Shown here in pieces: positions 56,907 through 64,000 of a DNA stretch of 64,000 nt. The translations under genes and the position numbers were made by a program. The stretch covers positions 2,666,001 through 2,730,000 of the forward strand of contig OZ243958.1 of the NCBI GenBank assembly GCA_965214495.1, in the 5' to 3' direction. This DNA is from JANQOH01 sp965214495 (GTDB lineage Bacteria; Pseudomonadota; Alphaproteobacteria; UBA7887). How positions within the stretch are numbered: position 1 is the first letter of the stretch; every line of letters begins with the position of its first letter. The notes beneath the pieces are model-generated. The model saw only the letters and a list, made by a program, of their open reading frames with translations, made no database searches and was not told the DNA's origin.

Positions 56907-57463
56907 GCACCGCCTTCGAGGGTTTCGATCACGATGGAGTCGTTAGTATAGACGCAAATACCCGCAGCGATGGCCATGGCGCGCTCGGCGACGGCACGGG
57001 CGTCCATGTCGTCGCGGTCGGCCATCGCCCGCGCCGCGGCCAGCGCGAACGGACCGCCGGAGCCGATACCGATCATCCCGTCGTCGGGTTCCAGCACGTC
57101 GCCGTTGCCCGTGAGCACCAGCGAGACGTCACGGTCGGCCACCGCCATCATGGCCTCGAGCCGGCGCAGATAACGGTCGGTGCGCCAGTCCTTCGCCATC
57201 TCGACACAGGCGCGGGTGAGCTGGCCGGGATACTGTTCGAGCTTGCCCTCGAGGCGCTCGAACAGCGTGAAGGCGTCTGCCGTCGCGCCGGCGAAACCGG
57301 CCACAATGCCGCCGCTGCCGAGCCTGCGGACCTTCTTCGCACGCGCCTTGATAACCGTCTGGCCGAAACTCACCTGGCCGTCGCCGGCGAGCGCGACCTG
57401 GCCGCCCTTGCGCACGGACAGAATGGTGGTGCCATGCCAGGCGGTCGGGGATCGATCGGTCAT
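56903..57463 (-). CDS. hslV: ATP-dependent protease peptidase subunit HslV
   Basis: 186 residues. The propeptide MTDRSPTAWHG is followed by the N-terminal nucleophile in TTILSVRKGGQVALAGDGQV; GTGGIV-like RRLGSGGIVAGFAGATADAF follows. It is a threonine peptidase of the proteasome fold. Divergent from hisB, as often in alphaproteobacteria. Confidence 0.95.
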   Translation of the reverse strand: MTDRSPTAWHGTTILSVRKGGQVALAGDGQVSFGQTVIKARAKKVRRLGSGGIVAGFAGATADAFTLFERLEGKLEQYPGQLTRACVEMAKDWRTDRYLRRLEAMMAVADRDVSLVLTGNGDVLEPDDGMIGIGSGGPFALAAARAMADRDDMDARAVAERAMAIAAGICVYTNDSIVIETLEGGA

Positions 57464-57600
57464 GCTGGATCCGGATATCGATGTGCGCCGGGCGCGAAGC
57501 CCTTTCAGATAACGGTTCGGCGGCCCGGTTCAAGGGGCGGCTTTCGCCGCGGGGCCGATCCTGATAGAACGGCGGCGCTTCCGAACGCGACGGACTCCCC

Positions 57601-58203
57601 ATGCGACAGGCGAGCGTCGAACGCCGCACACGCGAGACCCGGATCTCCACCCGCATCGACCTCGACGGGGCCGGCCGCTATCGCGTCGCCACGGGCATCG
57701 GCTTCCTGGACCACATGCTCGAACAATTGTCGCGCCACAGCCTGATCGACCTGGAGGTGGAAGCCGAGGGCGACCTGCACGTCGATTTCCATCACACGAC
57801 CGAAGACACGGGCATCGCGATCGGCGGTGCGGTGGCCAAGGCGCTTGCCGACCGGCGCGGCATCCGCCGCTACGGCGCCGCGCTGATCCCCATGGACGAG
57901 ACGCTGACGCGCGTCGCCATCGACCTGTCGAACAGGCCCTGGCTGGTGTGGAAGGTGGATTTCACCCGGCCGAAGCTGGGCGAGATGGACACGGAGCTGT
58001 TCCGGGAATGGTTTCAGGCCTTCGCCCAGGCCGCCGGCGCGACGCTGCATGTGGAAACGCTATACGGCCGGAACAATCATCACATCGTCGAGTCGTGCTA
58101 CAAAGGTCTGGCGCGGGCGCTGCGCGCTGCGGTCGAGATCGACCCGCGCGCTTCCGGCGAGGTGCCTTCCACCAAGGGCCGGCTCGGCGACGCCGAAGCC
58201 TGA
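57601..58203 (+). CDS. hisB: Imidazoleglycerol-phosphate dehydratase
   Basis: 200 residues, monofunctional. Metal ligands are in IGFLDHMLEQLSRHS, DLHVDFHHTTEDTGIAIG and RNNHHIVESCYKGLARALR. It dehydrates IGP to imidazole acetol phosphate. It heads the histidine cluster hisB, DUF2628, hisH, GNAT, hisA, hisF, hisI, hisE; most junctions overlap. Confidence 0.96.
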   Translation: MRQASVERRTRETRISTRIDLDGAGRYRVATGIGFLDHMLEQLSRHSLIDLEVEAEGDLHVDFHHTTEDTGIAIGGAVAKALADRRGIRRYGAALIPMDETLTRVAIDLSNRPWLVWKVDFTRPKLGEMDTELFREWFQAFAQAAGATLHVETLYGRNNHHIVESCYKGLARALRAAVEIDPRASGEVPSTKGRLGDAEA

Positions 58204-58607
58204 TGCGCGTCTATACCTATTACATGATCCCCGGCCGTACGGCGCTCTCCGACGCTGTCGCGGTGCGCGAAGGTTTCTCCTGGGGGGCGACGCTGTTCGG
58301 GTTCGTGTGGGCGCTCTACCACCGGTTGTGGCTGGAGGCGGTCCTGTTCGCGGCCGTGCAGGCGGTCCTGGTTTACATGGGCCTGATGTTGACGGGCGTC
58401 CCGCTGGAGGCGGGCGCCGCGTTCATCGCTCTGTTCATGGTTTTCACCGGTTGCAACGCGAACGATTTCCGGCGCGACAAACTGGAGCGCAAGGGCCATG
58501 TGCTGGCGGGAATCGCGGTCGCCCGCTCGCTTGCGGAAGCCGACCGGCGGTTCTTCGAACGCGCCGCAGTGCAGGAACCCGCTCCGTCTTCCCTGCCGCG
58601 GCCATGA
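58203..58607 (+). CDS. DUF2628-family membrane protein
   Basis: 134 residues. VYTYYMIPGRTALSDAVAVR is followed by hydrophobic segments (GATLFGFVWALYHRLWLEAV, AVLVYMGLMLTGVPLEAGAA) and the NDFRRDKLERKGH stretch typical of this family. The function is unknown. It overlaps hisB by one base and hisH by 4, so it is translated with the operon. Confidence 0.8.
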   Translation: MRVYTYYMIPGRTALSDAVAVREGFSWGATLFGFVWALYHRLWLEAVLFAAVQAVLVYMGLMLTGVPLEAGAAFIALFMVFTGCNANDFRRDKLERKGHVLAGIAVARSLAEADRRFFERAAVQEPAPSSLPRP

Positions 58608-59230
58608 CGGTCGCGGTGGTCGATTACGGTTCGGGCAATCTGCGTTCGGTCGCCAAGGCGCTCGAACGCGCCGGCGCGGGCCGCGTCGCGGTTACCGCGC
58701 AAGCCGACCGGGTGGCGGCGGCCGATCGCGTGGTGTTGCCGGGGGTCGGCGCGTTCGCCGACTGCATGGCGGGGATCGACGCGCTGCCCGGAATGCGCGA
58801 CGCGCTCGACTGGGTGGCGCGCGGCGGCAGCCGCCCATTGCTGGGCATCTGCGTCGGGATGCAACTGATGGCTTCGCACAGCCTCGAGCACGGCCGCCAC
58901 GACGGGTTCGGCTGGATCGACGGTGCGGTGCGGCGCCTCCGGCCGGAGGGGGCGGCGCTGAAAGTCCCGCATATGGGGTGGAACGAACTGGTCATCGACC
59001 ATGCCCATCCGCTGCTCGCCGGCCTGCCGGCGGGCGCGCACGGCTACTTCGTGCACAGCTATCAATTCGCGCCGGCCGACGCGGCGGATCTGGTCGCGCA
59101 CGCCGACCATGGCGGCCCGATAACCGCGATGGTGGGCCGCGGCAATCTGGCCGGCACCCAGTTCCATCCCGAAAAGAGTCAGCATGTCGGCTTGCGAGTC
59201 CTGGCCAATTTCCTGCGTTGGCGCCCGTGA
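58604..59230 (+). CDS. hisH: Imidazole glycerol phosphate synthase glutaminase subunit
   Basis: 208 residues. Class I amidotransferase: VVDYGSGNLRSVAKALERAG, nucleophile Cys in PLLGICVGMQLMASHSLEHG (near residue 85), and His/Glu in GTQFHPEKSQHVGL. It supplies ammonia to HisF. The start overlaps the preceding gene by 4 bases. Confidence 0.96.
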   Translation: MTVAVVDYGSGNLRSVAKALERAGAGRVAVTAQADRVAAADRVVLPGVGAFADCMAGIDALPGMRDALDWVARGGSRPLLGICVGMQLMASHSLEHGRHDGFGWIDGAVRRLRPEGAALKVPHMGWNELVIDHAHPLLAGLPAGAHGYFVHSYQFAPADAADLVAHADHGGPITAMVGRGNLAGTQFHPEKSQHVGLRVLANFLRWRP

Positions 59231-59748
59231 TGCCGACTCTGTCGGTCGAACGGCCGGAGAAACTCGCAGGGCGCGATCTCAGGGCGCTGACCCGCGCCAC
59301 GGTCGCCGCGATCGAAGATCGCATCGGGTTCGGTTGGGTCAAGCCGCCGTCTCGGCGCCGTCTCGACGCCTACTGGCGCGGCGTTTTGCTGGTACCGGAG
59401 CGCGAACTGCATCTCGGCCGGGTCGATGGCGACATCGCCGGCTCGGTGCAGCTTGTGAAACCGGCGGCGACCTACGAGGCCGGGAACTTCGCGGCCAGCA
59501 TCGACACCCATTTCGTCGCCCCGTGGGCGCGCGGCCACGGGCTGGCGCGCGAACTGCTGGAGGCCGCAGAAGAGTCGGCGCGCGGTCAGGGCTACACGGT
59601 CGTGCGGCTCGACGTGCGCGTGACGCAGGAGCGTGCGATCGGGCTATACGAAAGCTGCGGCTACGAACGCTGGGGCACGCTGGACCGCTACCACCTTGTC
59701 GATGGCGCGATGGTCGCGGGTCATTTCTACGTCAAGGACCTGGCGTGA
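59230..59748 (+). CDS. GNAT-family N-acetyltransferase
   Basis: 172 residues. The acetyl-CoA site APWARGHGLARELLEAAEES is the Q/RxxGxG/A motif, followed by YTVVRLDVRVTQERAIGLYE and ESCGYERWGTL. The acceptor substrate is unknown. It is wedged between hisH and hisA with overlapping stops and starts, so it is co-expressed with histidine synthesis. Confidence 0.85.
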   Translation: MPTLSVERPEKLAGRDLRALTRATVAAIEDRIGFGWVKPPSRRRLDAYWRGVLLVPERELHLGRVDGDIAGSVQLVKPAATYEAGNFAASIDTHFVAPWARGHGLARELLEAAEESARGQGYTVVRLDVRVTQERAIGLYESCGYERWGTLDRYHLVDGAMVAGHFYVKDLA

Positions 59749-60485
59749 ACCCGTTCATCCTGTTTCCGGCCATCGATCTGAAGGACGGGGCCTGCGTGCG
59801 CCTCGTTCAAGGGGATCCCGACCGGGCGACGGTGTTCTCGCGCGACCCGCCGGCGCAAGCGCGGGCGTTCGAGGCGGCGGGCGCGCGGTGGCTTCACGTG
59901 GTCGATCTCGACGGCGCTTTCGCGGGGCGTCCGGTCAATGGCGAGGCGGTGGCGCGCATCGTTGCCGATACCGGCCTGTCGGTGCAGTTCGGCGGCGGCG
60001 TGCGCAACCTCGCAGCGATCGAAGGCTGGCTGGAGCGGGGCGTCGCGCGTGTGGTGCTGGGCACCGCGGCGGCGCGCGACCCGGCTTTGGCGGCGGAAGC
60101 GTGCCGGCGGTTCCCGGGGCGCGTCGCGCTCGGCATCGACGCGCGCGGCGGGCGTGTGGCGGTGTCGGGCTGGGCCGAGACCACCGACATCGCCGCCGGC
60201 GATCTCGCGCGCGCCTACGAAGATTCCGGGGCCGCCGCCATCGTCCACACCGACATCGCGCGCGACGGCGTCCTGACGGGCGTCGATGCCGCCGCCTGCG
60301 CCGCGTTCGCCGCGCCGCTGACGACCCCGGTGATCGTTTCGGGCGGGATCGCGGGTCTCGCCGACCTCGAGGCGCTCGCGCGCCATCGGGACTCGGGGGT
60401 GGCGGGTGCGATCTGCGGGCGCGCGATCTATGACGGCCGCCTCGACCTCGCGGGGGCATTGGCGGCGCTGGGCGCGCGATGTTGA
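59745..60485 (+). CDS. hisA: ProFAR isomerase
   Basis: 246 residues from the GTG at 59745. TIM barrel with ILFPAIDLKDGACVRLVQGD (catalytic Asp), VQFGGGVRNLAAIEGWLERG and VHTDIARDGVLTGVD (second Asp). It isomerises ProFAR to PRFAR. The start overlaps the GNAT gene and the end overlaps hisF by 7 bases. Confidence 0.96.
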   Translation: MNPFILFPAIDLKDGACVRLVQGDPDRATVFSRDPPAQARAFEAAGARWLHVVDLDGAFAGRPVNGEAVARIVADTGLSVQFGGGVRNLAAIEGWLERGVARVVLGTAAARDPALAAEACRRFPGRVALGIDARGGRVAVSGWAETTDIAAGDLARAYEDSGAAAIVHTDIARDGVLTGVDAAACAAFAAPLTTPVIVSGGIAGLADLEALARHRDSGVAGAICGRAIYDGRLDLAGALAALGARC

Positions 60486-61249
60486 AGACGCGCGTTATCC
60501 CGTGCCTGGACGTGAAGGGCGGACGGGTGGTCAAGGGGGTGAATTTCGTCGATCTCCGCGATGCCGGCGATCCGGTGGAACAGGCGCGGCTCTACGACGA
60601 AAGCGGTGCGGACGAACTGTGTTTCCTGGACATCACCGCGTCGAGCGACGACCGCGCGATCATCCTCGACGTGGTGGCGCGGACGGCGGAGCAGTGCTTC
60701 ATGCCGCTGACCGTGGGCGGCGGGGTGCGCACGCTCGACGGCATCCGCCGCCTGCTGCTTGCCGGCGCGGACAAGGTGTCGATCAATACCGCCGCGGTGC
60801 GGGCGCCGGAGTTCGTCCGCGAAGCGGCGAGGAAGTTCGGCTCGCAATGCATCACCGTGGCGGTGGATGCGAAATGGACGGGCCCGGCGCGGGCGGAAAT
60901 TTTCACCCATGGCGGCCGGCGCCGGACCGGGATCGAGGCGGTGGGCTGGGCGCAGCGGATGGCGGACTACGGCGCCGGCGAGATCCTGCTGACCTCGATG
61001 GACCGCGACGGGACGCGGCAAGGCTTCGATTGCCGCCTCACTCGCGCCATCGCCGACGCCGTGGCGGTTCCGACCATCGCCTCGGGCGGAGTCGGCGCGC
61101 TCGGCCACCTGGTGGAAGGGGTGCGCGACGGCCATGCCAGCGCGGTGCTCGCCGCCTCCATCTTCCACTTCGGCGAGCACTCGATCGCGGAAGCGAAGGA
61201 ACACATGGCGGCGGCGGGGATCGTCGTGCGCCCGGCGGCGGTCCGGTGA
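60479..61249 (+). CDS. hisF: Imidazole glycerol phosphate synthase cyclase subunit
   Basis: 256 residues. TIM barrel: RVIPCLDVKGGRVVKGVNFV with the catalytic Asp near residue 10, PLTVGGGVRTLDGIRRLLLA, and EILLTSMDRDGTRQGFDC with the second Asp. It works with HisH to make IGP and AICAR. Confidence 0.97.
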   Translation: MLKTRVIPCLDVKGGRVVKGVNFVDLRDAGDPVEQARLYDESGADELCFLDITASSDDRAIILDVVARTAEQCFMPLTVGGGVRTLDGIRRLLLAGADKVSINTAAVRAPEFVREAARKFGSQCITVAVDAKWTGPARAEIFTHGGRRRTGIEAVGWAQRMADYGAGEILLTSMDRDGTRQGFDCRLTRAIADAVAVPTIASGGVGALGHLVEGVRDGHASAVLAASIFHFGEHSIAEAKEHMAAAGIVVRPAAVR

Positions 61250-61671
61250 CCGGCGCGGACAGGCCCGCCCCCCGGCAGGCGGTGAACGAAGAAGCGGTGG
61301 ACCGGATCGCGTTCGGTCCCGACGGCCTCGCGCCGGTCATCGCCCAGCAGCACGACACCGGCGAAGTGCTGATGATGGCGTGGATGAACCGGGCGGCGGT
61401 CGTCGAGACCCTGGCCAGCGGACGGGTGTGCTACTGGTCGCGCAGCCGCCGGAAACTGTGGCGCAAGGGCGAGACTTCGGGCCAGATGCAGTATCTGATC
61501 GCGCTCATGCTCGATTGCGACGGCGATGCGCTGCTGGCCATGGTCGATCAGGTCGGCGTCGCGTGCCACACGGGGCGGCGGTCGTGCTTCTACACCGCGC
61601 TCGACGCCGGTGGAACCCGGGAGGTCGCGGCGCCGCTGGTGGCGCCGGAAACGCTGTATGGCCGCGGATAG
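61246..61671 (+). CDS. hisI: Phosphoribosyl-AMP cyclohydrolase
   Basis: 141 residues from the GTG overlapping hisF. Zn/Mg motifs: GEVLMMAWMNRAAVVETLAS, VCYWSRSRRKLWRKGETSGQ, MLDCDGDALLAMVDQVGVAC and HTGRRSCFY. It opens the purine ring of PR-AMP. It is not fused to hisE, which follows. Confidence 0.95.
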   Translation: MTGADRPAPRQAVNEEAVDRIAFGPDGLAPVIAQQHDTGEVLMMAWMNRAAVVETLASGRVCYWSRSRRKLWRKGETSGQMQYLIALMLDCDGDALLAMVDQVGVACHTGRRSCFYTALDAGGTREVAAPLVAPETLYGRG

Positions 61672-62011
61672 CACGGTTCTCGACCGCCTGTTCGTGGTGA
61701 TCGAAGCGCGGCGCGGCGGCGACCCGGAACGCTCTTACGTCGCCCGGCGGTTGAGCCAGGGGACCGCGAAGATCGCACAGAAGGTGGGTGAAGAAGCGGT
61801 CGAAACGGCGATCGCCGCCGTCGGCGGGGACGCGGACTCGGTGACCGAGGAAAGCGCCGACCTGCTGTTCCACCTGATGATTCTCTGGGCGGATGCCGGA
61901 GTGACGCCGGACCGGGTCTGGTCCGCGCTGGCCCGCCGCGAGGGAATCTCGGGACTCGACGCAAAACGGGCCCGCGGCGTATCGGCATCGACGGAGAAGA
62001 GATCGCCATGA
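61658..62011 (+). CDS. hisE: Phosphoribosyl-ATP pyrophosphatase
   Basis: 117 residues. MazG-like all-alpha fold: VIEARRGGDPERSYVARRLS, AQKVGEEAVETAIAAVGGDA and EESADLLFHLMILWADAGV, with the Glu and Asp ligands. It overlaps hisI by 14 bases and the HIT gene by 4. Confidence 0.94.
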   Translation: MAADSTVLDRLFVVIEARRGGDPERSYVARRLSQGTAKIAQKVGEEAVETAIAAVGGDADSVTEESADLLFHLMILWADAGVTPDRVWSALARREGISGLDAKRARGVSASTEKRSP

Positions 62012-62370
62012 CCTATGACGACGACAACGTGTTCGCCAAAATCCTGCGCGGCGAGATCCCGGCGGACAAGGTCTATGAGGACGCGCACGTCCTGGCGTTC
62101 CACGACATCGCCCATCTGGCGCCGGTGCACGTGCTGGTGATCCCGAAAGGGCGGTATGTCTCGCTCGACGATTTCGCGGACCGCGCCAGCGACGCCGAAC
62201 TGGCGGCATTCACCCGTGCGCTCGGCCTTGTGGCGCGCCGGTTCGAGGTGGTCGAAACGGGATACCGCGCAGTCAGCAACAACGGCGCGGACGGCGGCCA
62301 GGAAGTGCCGCACTTCCACGTTCACCTGATCGGCGGCCGCAAGCTGGGGGGTATGGCGCGGCGCGTGTGA
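62008..62370 (+). CDS. HIT-family nucleotide hydrolase (HinT-like)
   Basis: 120 residues. DNVFAKILRGEIPADKVYED at the start and the His triad VPHFHVHLIGGRKLGGMAR at the end. HinT proteins hydrolyse AMP-lysine and similar phosphoramidates. It ends the histidine operon in this window. Confidence 0.92.
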   Translation: MTYDDDNVFAKILRGEIPADKVYEDAHVLAFHDIAHLAPVHVLVIPKGRYVSLDDFADRASDAELAAFTRALGLVARRFEVVETGYRAVSNNGADGGQEVPHFHVHLIGGRKLGGMARRV

Positions 62371-62376
62371 GGCGCT

Positions 62377-62802
62377 TCAGGCGCGGATATAATCGCGCAA
62401 CTGGCTGGCTTCGCGCTCGGCGGACTCGATCCGGCTCTTGACCACGTCGCCGATGCTGACGATGCCGGCGAGGCGGCCGTTCTCCAGCACCGGCAGATGG
62501 CGGATCCGCCGCCGGGTCATCAGGTTCATCACTTCGTCGATGGTGGTCTCCGGCGCGCAACTGATCACGTCGGCGGTCATCAGGTCGCATACCCGGGCCT
62601 GCAGGCAGTCCGCCCCCTGCCTCGCAATGGCATAGATGATGTCGCGCTCCGAAATGACCCCGATCACGCGGCCCGCCTCGACCACCACGGCGGCCCCGAT
62701 CCGGCGTGCGACCAGTTTTCCGGTCAGGTCGGCGATCGAATCCCCGGGGCCGGCGGTGAATACGTCGGCGCCCTTGCTCTTGAGTATGTCCCGCACATAC
62801 AT
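62377..62802 (-). CDS. CBS-domain protein
   Basis: 141 residues when started at the ATG at 62802, which has GGGAG 7 bases upstream; a longer frame begins at 62820. Two CBS units (residues 8-60 and 72-125): VVVEAGRVIGVISERDIIYA and HLPVLENGRLAGIVSIGDVV. Stand-alone CBS pairs bind adenosine nucleotides and often regulate enzymes or transporters; the partner is unknown. Convergent with the HIT gene. Confidence 0.88.
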   Translation of the reverse strand: MYVRDILKSKGADVFTAGPGDSIADLTGKLVARRIGAAVVVEAGRVIGVISERDIIYAIARQGADCLQARVCDLMTADVISCAPETTIDEVMNLMTRRRIRHLPVLENGRLAGIVSIGDVVKSRIESAEREASQLRDYIRA

Positions 62803-63039
62803 GGCGCGCTCCCTGGTCATCGACCGACCGGTCTCACCCGGGCGGACCGCGCATAGCCGTGTGGAGTCGCGTCATTCTTTCCGTCGGGCGGTGGCCGGAC
62901 AGCCGGTCTGATCCTCGCAGCGGAGTATAGCCCGAGTTACGCGCCGGCGACAGTCGGCGGGGGTCTCGAGCGCGGCCCGCCTTTTCGATTCTCCGCGCGT
63001 GTCGCACGTATGCGGGCGGGACGCCCGCGCACCGACGTT

Positions 63040-63089
63040 TACCGCTTGGGCGCTTCGGCCTCGGCGCGGGACTCGCGCTGTGCTGGTAG
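63040..63089 (+). pseudogene. Fragment of an autotransporter barrel end
   Basis: The stretch reads as LPLGRFGLGAGLALCW followed by a stop. Twenty-three bases (63048-63070) are identical to 46315-46337 in the C-terminal barrel of the large autotransporter (LGGRFGLGAGLAL). Just as there, palindromic repeats follow within a few bases. Confidence 0.55.
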
Positions 63090-63091
63090 GC

Positions 63092-63178
63092 GAGCCCCCT
63101 GTAGGGGCGCCCCTTGCGGGCGCCCAATCCCTCCGAACCGGCGGGTGACAAGGGAGGGCAACCACAGGGGTAGGGGTT
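63092..63178. repeat. Palindromic double-hairpin repeat, single copy
   Basis: One hairpin B (GTAGGGGCGCCCC...GGGCGCCC, 63101-63123) and one degenerate hairpin A (GGGCAACCACAGGGGTAGGG, 63155-63175) separated by TCCGAACCGGCGGG-type linker. The rest of 62803-63359 holds a GCGGGACGCCCGCGCAC palindrome near 63014 and no other recognisable gene. Confidence 0.7.
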
Positions 63179-63359
63179 GTCGCGGTGAGCGTGTCGCGCG
63201 CACACAAGCGTTTCGAACCGGGACAGGCGCTTGCGCGCGAATCATCGGCGGCATAGTGTCGCCGCGATCGTCGCCTTCACCGATCCGATGCTTGACGGAG
63301 ACGCTTCGGAGAGGCGGGACAAGGTTCGCCGGGCAAGCGTTTCACACGACGGGAAAGAT

Positions 63360-64000
63360 ATGGATCCGCAGGCCATCGAGGAGGTCGTCGTGCGCAGGTC
63401 GGCACACGCCGCGATCGCGGTCGCTGCGGTGTTTCATGCGCTGCTGCCGGCGTCGGCGGGGGCGGCGACCGCCGACCTGATTGCCGCGCTCGCCTCGCCG
63501 GACGCGGCGATACGGGCGGAAGCCGCCTGGACGCTCGGCGATGCGGGGCACGAGGCGAAGGACGCGATGCCGGCGCTCGCCGAACGATCGACCGATCCGG
63601 TGGTCGAGGTGCGCGTCGCCGCCATCGCTGCGATGGAGCGCATCGCCGCGTTCGCCAATATCGCGGTGCCGGCGATGGTGAACGCGCTGGACGACCCTCA
63701 CCCCGACGTGCGTTATGCGGCGGCGGACGCGCTGGGCCAGTTCTCGCTGAAGGCTCGGGTCATCGTGCCGGCGTTGATCGACAGCTTGCGGGATCCGGCA
63801 CCGGCGGTCGCCGCCGCCGCCGCCAACGGTCTGACCCGCATGGGGTCCACGGCGGTGCGGCCGCTCGTCGAGTCGCTGCGCGACGACAGCGCAGCGGTGC
63901 GGGCGGCGGCGGCCGGCGCGCTCGGCGGCATCCGGGTGCGCGCCCGGTCCGCGCTGCCGGCGCTCGTCGTCGCTGCGATCGATCGCGACGCGGGCGTGCG
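63360..64000 (+). CDS. HEAT-repeat protein (partial, runs off the window)
   Basis: At least 213 residues from ATG 63360, no stop before the window ends. After an N-terminal hydrophobic, signal-like stretch (AAIAVAAVFHALLPASAGAA) there are HEAT/PBS-lyase-type repeats of about 35 residues: DLIAALASPDAAIRAEAAWT, ALAERSTDPVVEVRVAAIAA, ALDDPHPDVRYAAADALGQF, SLRDDSAAVRAAAAGALGGI. It is likely a periplasmic or exported protein-binding scaffold of unknown role. Confidence 0.8.
   Translation, partial: MDPQAIEEVVVRRSAHAAIAVAAVFHALLPASAGAATADLIAALASPDAAIRAEAAWTLGDAGHEAKDAMPALAERSTDPVVEVRVAAIAAMERIAAFANIAVPAMVNALDDPHPDVRYAAADALGQFSLKARVIVPALIDSLRDPAPAVAAAAANGLTRMGSTAVRPLVESLRDDSAAVRAAAAGALGGIRVRARSALPALVVAAIDRDAGV

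Overview
The window is high-GC DNA from an alphaproteobacterium, most likely an uncultured Rhodospirillales-like lineage. The lineage is inferred from gene order and protein flavour (hslU-hslV divergent from a hisB-hisH-hisA-hisF cluster, a PpsR-maf-aroE-coaE-dnaQ block, HemJ instead of HemG, an EF-G-like paralogue beside other housekeeping genes); no rRNA gene is present to confirm it.

Layout. 0-12.9 kb is ordinary chromosome: the end of an indolepyruvate oxidoreductase-type gene, a secreted TPR protein, ilvH-ilvC, a DHA2 efflux pump, a UbiH-family hydroxylase, the minus-strand block dnaQ/coaE/aroE/maf/ppsR, and the haem cluster hemE-hemH-hemJ followed by tRNA-Val(GAC). 13.0-15.3 kb is a rearranged patch: palindromic repeats, a group II intron inserted directly after one repeat hairpin (its maturase lacks the reverse-transcriptase core), and a second diverged copy of hemJ/tRNA-Val/MT-A70-methyltransferase sequence. 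15.2-31 kb is again chromosomal (MT-A70 methyltransferase, EF-G-like GTPase, ketopantoate reductase family, nitroreductase, hydrolase, pheA-kdsB, rpmJ, glcD-glcE, thiolase, a ThDP enzyme, an SDR).

31-49 kb is an accessory region. It holds a frameshifted outer-membrane barrel gene and a type II-C CRISPR-Cas locus: tracrRNA candidate on the minus strand, then cas9 (1053 aa)-cas1-cas2, a bidirectional terminator and an array of 35 repeats and 34 spacers. The anti-repeat shows that the array is read on the minus strand, towards cas2. Each repeat carries a good match to an alphaproteobacterial promoter, so crRNAs may start inside the array as in Neisseria. The leader-side end of the array stops flush against an IS66 remnant. 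Beyond it lie an integrase remnant, a 1.6-kaa autotransporter, a nine-hairpin tandem array with a 176-bp period, a second IS66 remnant, and debris of Fic/Doc and AbiE-type toxin-antitoxin genes.

49-64 kb returns to chromosome: secreted cyclase-family protein, bamD-recN-ligA, a 149-bp-period repeat block, hslUV, the histidine operon (hisB, hisH, hisA, hisF, hisI, hisE with a DUF2628 and a GNAT gene in between, then a HIT protein), a CBS-domain protein, and the start of a HEAT-repeat protein that runs off the end. The same family of double-hairpin palindromic repeats occurs at four places and seems to be the substrate for several of the rearrangements.
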